Assembly (NCBI RefSeq): GCF_003568845.1
Contig: NZ_CP030126.1
Location: 2,321,001 to 2,385,000 of the forward strand
Length of the DNA stretch: 64,000 nt
Direction of reading: 5' to 3'
Source: Indioceanicola profundi
GTDB lineage: Bacteria; Pseudomonadota; Alphaproteobacteria; Azospirillales; Azospirillaceae
Every line of letters begins with the position of its first letter. Position 1 is the first letter of the stretch. Shown here piece after piece: positions 1 to 8,593 of the stretch. The notes beneath the pieces are model-generated. The model did no database searches. It was not told where the DNA came from and was given only the letters and a program-made list of their open reading frames with translations. The position numbers and the translations under genes are program-made.

Positions 1-290
1 TATAATTGTGACATGTGGGCGCCTGCCAGATTTGCGCCGCAGCCCTTACATTCAATCAGGATCGAGATGCTTCCGCCAATTTTAATAGCGTAACCAACTT
101 TTTCACCCTTCTTTGTTCCCACATCTGCCGTGAATTCAGGAACCACAACGCCTGGATCGAAGACATCGTATCCAAGTGCGCTCAGGAAGGGCATGACAAA
201 GGCTGTCTTACACGCTTCCTCCGTCAGAACGCTTTCCTTTTGTTTCTCGATACGGCCTGCAAGCGCCTTGATCTTTTCAACAGTGTCCAT
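1..290 (-). CDS. Type I restriction enzyme R-like protein, N-terminal part (runs off the window)
   Basis: The reverse strand encodes a continuous 96-residue N-terminus with no stop to the window edge. ATG is at 290, with GGAGAAG just upstream as ribosome-binding site. The protein starts MDTVEKIKALAGRIEKQ and contains AFVMPFLSALGYDVFDP, then ILIECKGCGANLAGA and MSQLY. This order is characteristic of the HSDR_N nuclease domain seen in type I restriction R subunits and stand-alone relatives. The ExK half of the PD-(D/E)xK nuclease is present (IECK). The residue 14 positions before that Glu, normally the metal-binding Asp, is Gly (KVGYAIK). Base composition is less GC-rich than the rest of the window, suggesting acquired DNA. 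The C-terminus and any hsdM/hsdS partners lie outside, so a complete restriction system cannot be claimed. Confidence 0.8.
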   Translation of the reverse strand, partial: MDTVEKIKALAGRIEKQKESVLTEEACKTAFVMPFLSALGYDVFDPGVVVPEFTADVGTKKGEKVGYAIKIGGSISILIECKGCGANLAGAHMSQL

Positions 291-764
291 CTGCTTCTCC
301 CCGCGCAACTCAGGCAGCAATCCTATCTAAAGAGGTAAGCGGACGCCAGGGCGCATTTTCTGCGCGAGTGTGGGCAACTGGAATATGCGCATTGTCGATG
401 CTGTCATCCCATCAGCCTGGAAAGGGAACAGTGTGCGGAAACCGTCGCTGCACGCCTTGCTCTTGAACCCTTTAAACTGGATAAGTGCGATGATGGTCCT
501 GTCTACGGATATGCCCCCCGCATAGAAACCGACTTCCCACACAGGCCAGGAAGAGCTAACTTTTTAGTTATAGTTTTCTCCAAGTGCTGTAATCTGCCGT
601 AGCAGAATGAGCTTTGGCATTCACCTATGGTCAAGATTTTGCGCATATTCCGAAACTGCTTCGGCTGCAAAATCTTGCGTTGGGCGGGTGGTTGAGAGCG
701 TCGCTTCGGGTCGGACAGGTGCAAGTCGTCGGGTGAATTGCCGGCGGGGTCGGGACGGGTCGGG
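291..764. other. Gap without a recognised gene, AT-richer than flanks
   Basis: No open frame here has both a plausible start and recognisable content. A 71-codon reverse frame (327-542) and a forward frame without a start (339-602) resemble nothing I know. The stretch around 545-600 is notably AT-rich (TTTTTAGTTATAGTTTTC) compared with the GC-rich genes to the right. It may be degraded accessory DNA, plus the promoter of the restriction-like gene on the left and of the diguanylate cyclase on the right. Confidence 0.4.
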
Positions 765-1934
765 ATGAAGTATGAGCGCAGGGTCCGCTGGTTCATGGTT
801 GCGATGTTCGCGGTCACCGCAGCCGTCTTCATCGGCGAAGGCGCTGCGTTCAAGCAGACCCATCAGGACTATGTCGATACCGTGGATCAGGTCGACCGGA
901 TCACCGAGCGTATCCGCATCTCCCGCCGCGTCTATCTTGACCTGCTGAACGCGGAAACCGGCCAGCGCGGTTTTCTTCTCACCAACAATCCCGCCTATCT
1001 TCAGCCCTTCGAACACGGCATCAGCCAGCTCTCCGACGATCTCAACGCCTTCCGGCAAACCCAGCCTGCCCGGCGCGCCGCCCTGGTCGCGGAGGTGGAG
1101 CAGCTCAGCCAGGCCAAGGTGGATGAGCTGCGGAAGACCATCGCCCTGCTGCAGGTCGAGGGCTTCTCCGCAGCACAGGCTGTCGTCCATGCCGATGAGG
1201 GCCGGATCTATATGGAAGGCATCCGGACCATACTGGAATCCGTCATCATTGAGGATGAACAGCAGCGCACCGAGCTGAACTCCGGGATGGGGGATAGCAT
1301 CAAGTCCAGTTCCTTGAGCTGGCGCATCGGGTCGGCAGCGGTGCTGATCGCGCTGACCCTGGGCACGATCGGGTTCTGGCGCGTCTCTGCCCGCAATGCC
1401 CGCCTGAATGAGCGGCTGTACCACGAATCGAAGCATGACAGCCTGACCGACCTGCCCAACCGCAGCTATTTCCGCCAGACGCTGGACTACATGCTGGCGG
1501 TGGCGAAGCGGGAAAGGCTGCGCACCGCCGTGCTGTACCTGGACCTGGACGGGTTCAAGGCCATCAATGACGAGATGGGACACGACAAGGGCGACGTGGC
1601 TCTGGTGGAAGTGGCGAATACCCTGCGCGAACTGATGCGGGAGTCGGACTTCGTGGCCCGGCTGGGTGGCGACGAGTTCGCCATTCTGGTGCCTACTGCC
1701 GATGGCGACCTAATCCCCATGTGCCAGCGCATCCAGGCCGCGATCCAGGCCCTGACCCCGCCGGCCCTGGAGGGCCGCCGTCTGGGGGCCAGCGTGGGCG
1801 TCGCCATGTATCCGCAGGACGGCGACACGGCCGACCGGCTGCTGGAGGTCGCCGACCAGCGCATGTTCGAGCGCAAGCGGGCGACGAAGGCGCATGCCCA
1901 GCACCGTGGCGCGCCCGTGGCGGCGCACGGATAA
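765..1934 (+). CDS. Membrane diguanylate cyclase with CHASE3-like sensor
   Basis: The protein (389 residues) should make cyclic di-GMP at the inner membrane. A first membrane helix spans about residues 8-25. A helical periplasmic sensor of the CHASE3 type covers about 30-180 and includes the family-typical ETGQRGFLLT. A second helix lies at about 186-207, followed by a GGDEF domain starting near HDSLTDLPNR. The catalytic GGDEF motif is intact at 301-305. RESD at 292-295, five residues before it, fits the RxxD inhibitory site, so product feedback inhibition is expected. No EAL domain is present. I chose ATG 765 because it opens directly into the membrane anchor; an in-frame TTG at 738 would add nine residues. 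The signal sensed is unknown. It is monocistronic, with 225 bp before the next gene. Confidence 0.9.
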   Translation: MKYERRVRWFMVAMFAVTAAVFIGEGAAFKQTHQDYVDTVDQVDRITERIRISRRVYLDLLNAETGQRGFLLTNNPAYLQPFEHGISQLSDDLNAFRQTQPARRAALVAEVEQLSQAKVDELRKTIALLQVEGFSAAQAVVHADEGRIYMEGIRTILESVIIEDEQQRTELNSGMGDSIKSSSLSWRIGSAAVLIALTLGTIGFWRVSARNARLNERLYHESKHDSLTDLPNRSYFRQTLDYMLAVAKRERLRTAVLYLDLDGFKAINDEMGHDKGDVALVEVANTLRELMRESDFVARLGGDEFAILVPTADGDLIPMCQRIQAAIQALTPPALEGRRLGASVGVAMYPQDGDTADRLLEVADQRMFERKRATKAHAQHRGAPVAAHG

Positions 1935-2159
1935 GCCGCACGACAGGCCCATGGTCGCGTCGCGCCGTTCCGTCTGTGTCCGGTCACCGGCCCCGAAGGA
2001 TGCTGCTCCTGCCATAGCCGGCTGGATGATTGCGCCTTCCGATTCAATGCGATTGCCCCGGACCTGCCGGCCTTACGTGCTTGCCCCTTGCAAGGGCGGC
2101 AAGTACGCTGGCCGCCAAGCATCAGCCCGGCACGAACCGGGCGCAGGAACAGGGGTTCC

Positions 2160-3092
2160 ATGGAGATCGGGGCAGCGCTCGGGTTCTTTCTGCAGAACCT
2201 GATAAACGGCGTCACGCTGGGCGCCATCTACGGGCTGATCGCCATCGGCTATACGATGGTGTACGGCATCATTCGCATGATCAATTTCGCCCATGGCGAA
2301 ATCTACATGATCGGCGCCTTCGTGGCGGTCCTGGCCTTCAGCGTGCTGGCGGCGGCGGGGATCACGGCGGCGCCGTTAGCTCTGATCATCGTGCTGGGCA
2401 TCTCCATCGCCTTCACGGCCGCCTATGGCTGGACAGTGGAGCGGGTGGCGTACAGGCCCCTGCGCGGATCGGGCCGGCTGGCCCCGCTGATCAGCGCCAT
2501 CGGGATGAGCATCTTCCTGCAGAATTACGTCATGTTGACCCAGGGCGCTCGTCCCAAAGCGCTGCAGCCCGTCATCACCGGCGGCATCGACCTCTGGCAG
2601 GGTCCCAACTTCACCCTGACGCTGAGCTACAGCCAGCTCTTCATCGTTGCGGTGACGGTGGCGCTGATGGCGGCCTTCACCGTACTGATCGCCCGAACCC
2701 CCCTGGGCCGGGCGCAGCGCGCCTGCGAACAGGACCGCACCATGGCGGCCCTGCTGGGCATCAATGTGGACCGCACCATCAGCCTGACCTTCGTCATGGG
2801 CGCCTCCCTGGCCGCAGTCGCCGGCGTGATGGTCACCATGTATTACGGGGTGATCGACTTCTTCATCGGCTTCCTGGCCGGGCTGAAGGCCTTCACCGCC
2901 GCAGTGCTGGGCGGGATCGGGTCTCTGCCGGGAGCCATGCTGGGCGGGCTGCTGATCGGGCTGATCGAGGCGTTCTTCACCAGCTATGTCAGCGGCGCGT
3001 ACAAGGATGTGGCGGCGTTTTCGGTGCTGATCCTGGTGCTGGTGCTGCGCCCCTCCGGCCTGCTGGGCCGGCCCGACATCGAGAAGGTGTAA
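2160..3092 (+). CDS. livH: Branched-chain amino acid ABC transporter permease LivH
   Basis: This is a 310-residue inner-membrane permease of the LivH type, one of two pore subunits of a high-affinity leucine/isoleucine/valine importer. The N-terminus NLINGVTLGAIYGLIAIGY and the motif INFAHGEIYMIGAF are family signatures, and about eight hydrophobic helices follow. The permease-ATPase coupling loop is RACEQDRTMAALLGI near residue 195. ATG 2160 is preceded by AGGGG at the right spacing; an upstream in-frame start would add 24 unrelated residues. It opens a tight livHMGF operon, 4 bp before livM. No periplasmic binding protein gene lies in this operon or elsewhere in the window. Confidence 0.95.
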   Translation: MEIGAALGFFLQNLINGVTLGAIYGLIAIGYTMVYGIIRMINFAHGEIYMIGAFVAVLAFSVLAAAGITAAPLALIIVLGISIAFTAAYGWTVERVAYRPLRGSGRLAPLISAIGMSIFLQNYVMLTQGARPKALQPVITGGIDLWQGPNFTLTLSYSQLFIVAVTVALMAAFTVLIARTPLGRAQRACEQDRTMAALLGINVDRTISLTFVMGASLAAVAGVMVTMYYGVIDFFIGFLAGLKAFTAAVLGGIGSLPGAMLGGLLIGLIEAFFTSYVSGAYKDVAAFSVLILVLVLRPSGLLGRPDIEKV

Positions 3093-3096
3093 GAGC

Positions 3097-4425
3097 ATGG
3101 CCGCGATGTCGCTCGACCTGCCGCGCCGCCTGCGGGATGCGGGACTGGCGGCGCTGATGGCGCTGTTCCTGGCGGTGCCCTTCATCGGCCTCCGCACCGT
3201 GGCTGACGGTTCGGGGCTCAGCGTCGTCACCCGCTGGGACGGGGTGGTTGCCGCCGTGGCAGTGGTGTTCCTGGGCCGTCTGCTTCTGGGCTTCGCCAGC
3301 GATGCCCTGGCCGGGTGGCGGGCGCGGCGGCCTGCACGGGCCAGGGCCCCGGCGTCCGCGGATGCCGCTGGCCGGGCCGCACGGATCTTCGGCATCGTCG
3401 CCATCCTGTTCGCCCTGGCCCTGCCCTTCATGCCCTTCAGCAGCACCAATGTCATGAACTGGGGGCTGCTGGTGCTGACCTATATCCTGCTGGCGACGGG
3501 TCTGAACGTCACGGTGGGGCTGGCCGGGCTGCTGGATCTGGGCTTTGTGGCCTTCTACGCCATCGGCGCCTATGCCTGCGGCATCCTGGCCCCGATCCTG
3601 GGGCTGGGATTCCTGCCAATGATGGTGATCAGCGGGCTTGTGGCGGCCGCGTTCGCGGTCGTGCTGTCACTGCCGATCCTGCGGCTGCGGGGCGACTACC
3701 TTGCCATCGTGACACTGGGCTTCGGCGAGATCACCCGCATCGTCATCACCAACTGGCAGAGCCTGACCGGCGGCCCCAACGGGCTGCGCATCCCGGTGAA
3801 CCCCTCCCTGCCCGGCCTGTCCTTCGAGCGGCGGTCGCCGGATGGGATGCTGAACTTTTATGAGCTGACCGGGCTGCGCTACAGCGGTGAGCTGAAGCTG
3901 ACGGCCTACTACTACATCTTCCTGGCAATCGTGCTGCTGGCCATCTGGGCCGTCTGGAAGCTGCGCCGCCTGCCCATTGGTCGGAGCTGGGAGGCGCTGC
4001 GGGAGGATGAGATCGCCTGCCGGTCGCTGGGCATCAATCCCACCGCCAGCAAGGTGTCGGCCTATGCGACGGGCGCGATGCTGGGCGGACTGGCCGGGTG
4101 CTTCTTCGCCGCGCGCCAGGGCTTCGTCAGCCCGGAAAGCTTCACCTTCATCGAATCCGCCTTGATCCTGGCCATCGTGGTGCTGGGCGGAATGGGCAGC
4201 CAGATCGGCGTCGTCATCGCCGCCAGCTTCATCGTCCTGCTGCCGGAAATGGCGCGCGAGTTCGCGGATTACCGGATGCTGGTATTCGGGGCGGCCATGA
4301 TCCTGATCATGGTCTGGCGGCCGGGCGGGCTTCTGTCCACCCGTGAACCGGCGCTGCGCCTGTCCGACAAACGACAACCGCCCCCCGGCGCCTCCCCCTC
4401 CCTCAGCACGGGAGCCACGCCATGA
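3097..4425 (+). CDS. livM: Branched-chain amino acid ABC transporter permease LivM
   Basis: This is a 442-residue inner-membrane permease, partner of LivH. The N-terminal ~110 residues carry extra hydrophobic helices and an Ala/Arg-rich linker, as in the long LivM form. The conserved core starts near NWGLLVLTYILLATGLNVTV and includes GLAGLLDLGFVAFYAIGAYA. The ATPase-coupling loop is REDEIACRSLGINPTASKV. The last four bases (ATGA) overlap the livG start, so translation is probably coupled. The C-terminal ~25 residues are proline-rich and unconserved-looking. Confidence 0.95.
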   Translation: MAAMSLDLPRRLRDAGLAALMALFLAVPFIGLRTVADGSGLSVVTRWDGVVAAVAVVFLGRLLLGFASDALAGWRARRPARARAPASADAAGRAARIFGIVAILFALALPFMPFSSTNVMNWGLLVLTYILLATGLNVTVGLAGLLDLGFVAFYAIGAYACGILAPILGLGFLPMMVISGLVAAAFAVVLSLPILRLRGDYLAIVTLGFGEITRIVITNWQSLTGGPNGLRIPVNPSLPGLSFERRSPDGMLNFYELTGLRYSGELKLTAYYYIFLAIVLLAIWAVWKLRRLPIGRSWEALREDEIACRSLGINPTASKVSAYATGAMLGGLAGCFFAARQGFVSPESFTFIESALILAIVVLGGMGSQIGVVIAASFIVLLPEMAREFADYRMLVFGAAMILIMVWRPGGLLSTREPALRLSDKRQPPPGASPSLSTGATP

Positions 4426-5273
4426 CAGCGCCCTTGCTGGAGGTCACGGACCTGACCATGCGGTTCGGCGGGCTGGTGGCGGTGGATTCCCTGTCCCTGA
4501 CCGCCGCCACCGGCGATATCACCGCGGTGATCGGTCCCAACGGGGCAGGTAAGACCACCGTGTTCAACTGCCTGACCGGGTTTTACCAGCCCACATCCGG
4601 CCGGCTGCTGCTGCGCCACCCGGAGCGGGGCGAGGTCGAATTGCAGAAGCTGTCGGGTTTCCAGGTGGCGCGCTACGGGGTGGTGCGGACCTTCCAGAAC
4701 ATCCGCCTCTTCCCGCGCATGACCGTGCTGGAGAACCTGCTGGTGGCCCAACATGTGGAGTTGATGCGCAAATCCGGCTTCTCCATTGCCGGGCTGCTGG
4801 GACTGAAGGGCTGGCGCGATGCGGAAGCCAAGGCCCTGGATCGCGCCCGCTTCTGGCTGGACCGGCTGGACCTGCTGGCCGTGGCGGATGAGGAGGCCGG
4901 CAATCTCTCCTACGGCATGCAGCGCCGGGTGGAGATCGCCCGCGCCATGAACACGAACCCCTTGCTGCTCTGCCTGGACGAGCCGGCCGCCGGCCTGAAC
5001 CCGCGCGAGACGGCGGCATTGGGCGAGTTGCTCCAGTCCATCCGGGCGGAGTTCGGGATCGGCGTGCTGTTGATCGAGCATGATATGAGCCTGGTGATGG
5101 GCATCAGCGACCGCATCTTCGTGGTGGACCACGGCAAGAAGATCGCCGAGGGCACGCCCGCCGAAATCCGCACCGATGAGCGGGTCATCAAAGCCTATCT
5201 GGGCGAACCGGAGGAGGCTGAGCTGCCGCCCGTGGTCGCCCAGGACGTGGATGCCGGAGGGCCGGCAGCATGA
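4422..5273 (+). CDS. livG: Branched-chain amino acid ABC transporter ATPase LivG
   Basis: This 283-residue cytoplasmic ATPase energises the LivHM pore. It shows the Walker A motif GPNGAGKT near residue 38, the signature LSYGMQRRVEIARA, Walker B CLDEP and the switch His in LLIEHDM. The LivG-specific insertion between Walker A and signature (about residues 95-135) is present. The signature has LSYG in place of the usual LSGG, which is common in LivG. It overlaps livM and livF by four bases on each side (ATGA). Confidence 0.96.
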   Translation: MTAPLLEVTDLTMRFGGLVAVDSLSLTAATGDITAVIGPNGAGKTTVFNCLTGFYQPTSGRLLLRHPERGEVELQKLSGFQVARYGVVRTFQNIRLFPRMTVLENLLVAQHVELMRKSGFSIAGLLGLKGWRDAEAKALDRARFWLDRLDLLAVADEEAGNLSYGMQRRVEIARAMNTNPLLLCLDEPAAGLNPRETAALGELLQSIRAEFGIGVLLIEHDMSLVMGISDRIFVVDHGKKIAEGTPAEIRTDERVIKAYLGEPEEAELPPVVAQDVDAGGPAA

Positions 5274-5986
5274 GCATGCTGGAACTCACCGGCGTTCACA
5301 CCAGCTACGGTCCAATCGAGGCGCTACGGGGCGTGGACGTCACGGTCGAGGCCGGAGAGATCGTGACCCTGATCGGGGCCAACGGCGCCGGCAAATCCAC
5401 CCTGCTGATGACCATCTGCGGCAATCCAAAGCCGCACTCGGGAAGCGTGGTGTTCGAGGGCCGCGATCTGGTGGGTCTGGCCCCGCACGAGATCGCGCGC
5501 CTCGGCATCGCACAGGTGCCGGAGGGGCGTCGCATCTTCCCCCGCATGACGGTCTTCGAGAACCTCCAGCTTGGCGCGGTCCTTTCGAACCCGGAACATT
5601 TCGATGCGGATATCGGGCGCTGCTATGACCTGTTCCCGATCCTGAAGCAGCGCCGTGACCAGCGGGCCGGCACCCTGTCGGGCGGCGAGCAGCAGATGCT
5701 GGCCATCAGCCGCGCGCTGATGAGCCGGCCGCGCCTGCTTCTGCTGGACGAGCCGTCTCTGGGGCTGGCCCCGCTGATCATCCGCCGCATCTTCGATGTC
5801 GTGGCCGAGCTGAACCGGTCCCAGGGCATGACCATCCTGCTGGTGGAGCAGAACGCCTACCATGCGCTCAAGCTCGCACACCGGGCCTATGTGCTGGCAC
5901 AGGGACAGGTGGTGATGCGGGGCAGCGGTGCGGAGCTGCTGGCCAATCCGGAGGTGCGGTCGGCCTACCTGGAGGGCGGGCATTAA
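5270..5986 (+). CDS. livF: Branched-chain amino acid ABC transporter ATPase LivF
   Basis: This 238-residue second ATPase of the importer pairs with LivG. Walker A is GANGAGKST near residue 37, the signature is LSGGEQQMLAISRA, Walker B is LLLDEPSLGLAP, and the switch is LLVEQN. Length and motif order are standard for LivF. It is the last gene of the livHMGF operon and is followed by a convergent trkH gene 72 bp away. Confidence 0.96.
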   Translation: MSMLELTGVHTSYGPIEALRGVDVTVEAGEIVTLIGANGAGKSTLLMTICGNPKPHSGSVVFEGRDLVGLAPHEIARLGIAQVPEGRRIFPRMTVFENLQLGAVLSNPEHFDADIGRCYDLFPILKQRRDQRAGTLSGGEQQMLAISRALMSRPRLLLLDEPSLGLAPLIIRRIFDVVAELNRSQGMTILLVEQNAYHALKLAHRAYVLAQGQVVMRGSGAELLANPEVRSAYLEGGH

Positions 5987-6058
5987 GCCTGCCGCAGTGC
6001 CAAGTTGGCCGGTCACGCGCGAGCCTGGCGGACAGGCTTCGCACCTGTGCTTCCGCCG

Positions 6059-7513
6059 TCAGCTCCGCCAGAAGTTCGGGCTGAACAGCACCAGGACGGT
6101 GAACAGTTCGAGCCGGCCGAGCAGCATGGCCAGGGAGAGGACCCATTTGGCCTCATCCTCCAGCGGGGCGAAGGAGCCGGCGGGGCCGATGATGGAGCCG
6201 AGACCGGGACCAACATTGTTCAGCGCCGTCGCCACGCCGGAGATGGAGGTGACAAAGTCCAACCCCGTCAGCCCCATCAGCACCGACAGGATCAGCAGCA
6301 ACCCGACGAAGACGAAGACGAAGCTCATTACCGAGATGATGACGTCGCTGTCCACGGGCTTGCCGTTATAGGTCAGCGCCAGGACCCGGCGCGGACTGAA
6401 CAGCCGATTGATCTGGGTGCGCAGGGCCAGCCACAGAATCTCATACCGGAACATCTTCACGCTGCCGGTGGTGGACCCGGTGCAGCCGCCGATGAAGAAC
6501 AGCAGGAAGAACAAGGTCACCGGCCCCGGCCCCCACAGCGTGTAATCGCCCAGCGCATAGCCGGTGGTGGTGGCGATGGATACGACATTGAAGGAGGCAT
6601 GGCGCAAAGCCTGCTCCACTTCCAGTCCGGCCTCGACATGCAGATAGGCGGTCAGGGCCAGGCTGATGGTGACCAGCAGAATCAGGAAATGTCGGACCTG
6701 ACTGTCCCGGAGCAGCGGCACGGCATCTCCCCGGACCAGGGTGATGTAGCGGACGAACGGCAGGCTGCCTGAGATCATGAAGACGATCAGAATCCAGTGC
6801 ACTGCCGGTTCCTCCCAGTAGGCGGCGGAGGCGTCCTGGGTGGAGAAGCCGCCGGTCGCTACCGCCGTCATGGCATGGTTCACGGCGTCGAACACGCTCA
6901 TGCCCGCAAATACCAGCAGCACCGCGCAGACTACGGTCAGGGAGAGATAAATCCAGCCGAATCCCAGCGCCAGATCGGTGGCGCGCGGCATTGCCTTGTC
7001 CGACTTGTCGGAGGATTCGGAGCGGAAGAGCTGCATTCCGCCGACCCGCAGGAAGGGCAGGATGACAATGCCCATCACCACGATTCCGATGCCGCCCAGC
7101 CATTGCAGCAACGACCGCCAGAGCAGCAGCCCCGGCGGCTGGTTGCCCAGCCCCGTCATCACCGTCCCGCCGGTGGTCGTCAGGCCCGACATGCTTTCGA
7201 AGAAGGCATCGGCAAAGCCCAGCCGCGCCTCGGAGAACATGAAGGGCAGCGAGCAGAACAGACAGACCGATACCCAGGCAGCGGTGGTCAGGACGAAGGT
7301 CTGCCGCAGGTTCAGGCTGATGTCCGCCTGTCGGTTCGTCAGCATCAGCAGCACGCCGAAGAACAGGGACAGCGCCGAGGACACGCCGAACACCTGCCAG
7401 TCGCTGTGGCCGATGGCGAGATCCACGGCCAGAGGCGCCAGCATGGCCACTGAAAGAACCAGCAGCAGGCAGCCGATAACGTAGAAGATCGGGCGGACGT
7501 CCAGGACGGCCAT
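6059..7513 (-). CDS. trkH: TrkH-family potassium uptake protein
   Basis: This 484-residue inner-membrane K+ translocating subunit has four pore loops with the expected selectivity-filter glycines: LTTTGG near 111-116, VATGGFST, ATTTGYALGD and NNVGPGLG. Such proteins need a cytoplasmic TrkA NAD-binding regulator, whose gene is not in this window. I start at ATG 7513, which gives MAVLDVRPIFYVIG and matches the usual TrkH N-terminus. A start 40 codons upstream would add non-hydrophobic residues. It is convergent with livF and transcribed alone. Confidence 0.93.
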   Translation of the reverse strand: MAVLDVRPIFYVIGCLLLVLSVAMLAPLAVDLAIGHSDWQVFGVSSALSLFFGVLLMLTNRQADISLNLRQTFVLTTAAWVSVCLFCSLPFMFSEARLGFADAFFESMSGLTTTGGTVMTGLGNQPPGLLLWRSLLQWLGGIGIVVMGIVILPFLRVGGMQLFRSESSDKSDKAMPRATDLALGFGWIYLSLTVVCAVLLVFAGMSVFDAVNHAMTAVATGGFSTQDASAAYWEEPAVHWILIVFMISGSLPFVRYITLVRGDAVPLLRDSQVRHFLILLVTISLALTAYLHVEAGLEVEQALRHASFNVVSIATTTGYALGDYTLWGPGPVTLFFLLFFIGGCTGSTTGSVKMFRYEILWLALRTQINRLFSPRRVLALTYNGKPVDSDVIISVMSFVFVFVGLLLILSVLMGLTGLDFVTSISGVATALNNVGPGLGSIIGPAGSFAPLEDEAKWVLSLAMLLGRLELFTVLVLFSPNFWRS

Positions 7514-7853
7514 GGAACCCCGGAATGAAGTGAACGGAACCGGCATATCGGCAGATGCCGCTGGCAAGGGACAGTGCGCCACGGCGATGCCGGACGTAAA
7601 GACCCGGCATGCCTGCCAAGGCGGATGCCCCACCCCTCTCTTCCCCTACCCTCATAAGAGGTAGGAAGGCAAGCGTGGTGGCCTGTTCACGGTAAGGGGG
7701 CTTGCAACCGGCCCGCGGTAGGAAGGGCCGGCAGGTCCCGTAGTTCCGGGATTGAGCCCGAGCAGGTCTGCCATCCGGAAGCCTGCGGCCATGACAGGGC
7801 CGCAGGCTGGAAGCGGAAGGGCCGCGCCGGTTTTCCGGTGCGGCCCCTGTCCG
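7514..7853. other. Gap between trkH and gapR with two strong hairpins
   Basis: No gene is seen. The left part should carry the trkH promoter (reverse strand). A perfect 10-bp stem GCCTGCGGCC/GGCCGCAGGC with a 7-base loop lies at 7781-7807. A second, longer hairpin at 7819-7846 is listed separately. Confidence 0.5.
7819..7846 (-). terminator. Hairpin just after gapR, probable terminator
   Basis: A 12-bp stem with one wobble or mismatch pair and a TTTT loop (GGGCCGCGCCGG / CCGGTGCGGCCC) begins 8 bases after the gapR stop codon. There is no clean U-run, so termination is inferred from position and stem strength. Confidence 0.5.
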
Positions 7854-8117
7854 TTATTCCATGCCGAGTGCGGCCATATACAGCTCCAGCAGGGCGTCGA
7901 GCTCCTGCCGGTCGTTCTTTTCCATCTTCCGGAGGCGGATGATCTGACGCATCACCTTGGTATCGAAACCGGTGCCCTTGGCCTCGGCGAAGATGTCCTT
8001 GATGTCGTCCTGGATACCCTTCTTCTCCTCCTCCAGACGCTCGATGCGCTCAATGAAGGAGCGCAGGCGCTCGCCGGCAATGCCGCCGACATCGGCGGTC
8101 GTCGGTGCCTCGGACAT
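7854..8117 (-). CDS. gapR: GapR nucleoid-associated protein (DUF2312/UPF0335)
   Basis: This 87-residue, all-helical small basic protein matches the DUF2312 family, whose Caulobacter member GapR binds overtwisted AT-rich DNA and supports gyrase and topoisomerase IV. The conserved core runs from [20 protein letters not shown] through [20 protein letters not shown] to [15 protein letters not shown] 8117 is preceded by AGAGGAA; an upstream start would add 26 unrelated residues. It is followed at close range by a stem-loop. It sits next to DUF1244 and N-formylglutamate amidohydrolase, an arrangement I associate with this order. Confidence 0.9.
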   Translation of the reverse strand: MSEAPTTADVGGIAGERLRSFIERIERLEEEKKGIQDDIKDIFAEAKGTGFDTKVMRQIIRLRKMEKNDRQELDALLELYMAALGME

Positions 8118-8222
8118 TCGTATTCCTCTTTCGGATGATCCCATGCAGGCCGGGGACCATATCCAGACGCGCCGCCCCGCGCAAGCTGAGTCCAAGCCTG
8201 CGCGGGAGACAAATGCGTGCCG

Positions 8223-8522
8223 TCAGTGCGCGCCCTGGCTGGACTTGGCGAAGGCCGCCTTCTGGGCGTCCGTGGCCTCGTTCTGGTGCTTGGTCTTCCA
8301 CTCCTCGTACGGCATGCCGTAGACGATCTCGCGCGCCTCGTCGTAGCTCATCTCCAGCCCTTTCTCCTCCGCCGCGGCCCGGTACCATTTGGAAAGGCAG
8401 TTGCGGCAGAAGCCGGCCAGGTTCATCAGGTCGATGTTCTGCACATCCGACCGTTCGCGCAGATGTTGGACCAGCCGGCGGAAAGCGGCGGCCTCCAGCT
8501 CGGTGCGGGTCTTCTCGTCCAT
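8223..8522 (-). CDS. DUF1244 family protein
   Basis: This 99-residue small helical protein belongs to the DUF1244 family; no biochemical function is known to me. The conserved centre is MNLAGFCRNCLSKWYRAAAE, which contains a CxxC pair that could bind metal or form a disulfide, followed by SYDEAREIVYGMPYEEWK. ATG 8522 was chosen because the family starts at this point and the 19 upstream residues do not look coding. It lies between gapR and the amidohydrolase gene on the same strand and is probably co-transcribed with them. Confidence 0.85.
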   Translation of the reverse strand: MDEKTRTELEAAAFRRLVQHLRERSDVQNIDLMNLAGFCRNCLSKWYRAAAEEKGLEMSYDEAREIVYGMPYEEWKTKHQNEATDAQKAAFAKSSQGAH

Positions 8523-8593
8523 GTGGTCCTCCCAGGAATGACGGGCTTCAGCATATCGGCGGCCGCAGCGCGATGACAACGGGCGGCCCCCGG

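Noticed and set aside
327-542. 71-codon reverse frame in the left gap
   Set aside because: No ribosome-binding site, no recognisable motif and no operon context.
2160-5986. Liv operon as a complete transporter
   Set aside because: The binding-protein gene is absent from the operon and from the window, so substrate identity rests on the permease and ATPase families only.
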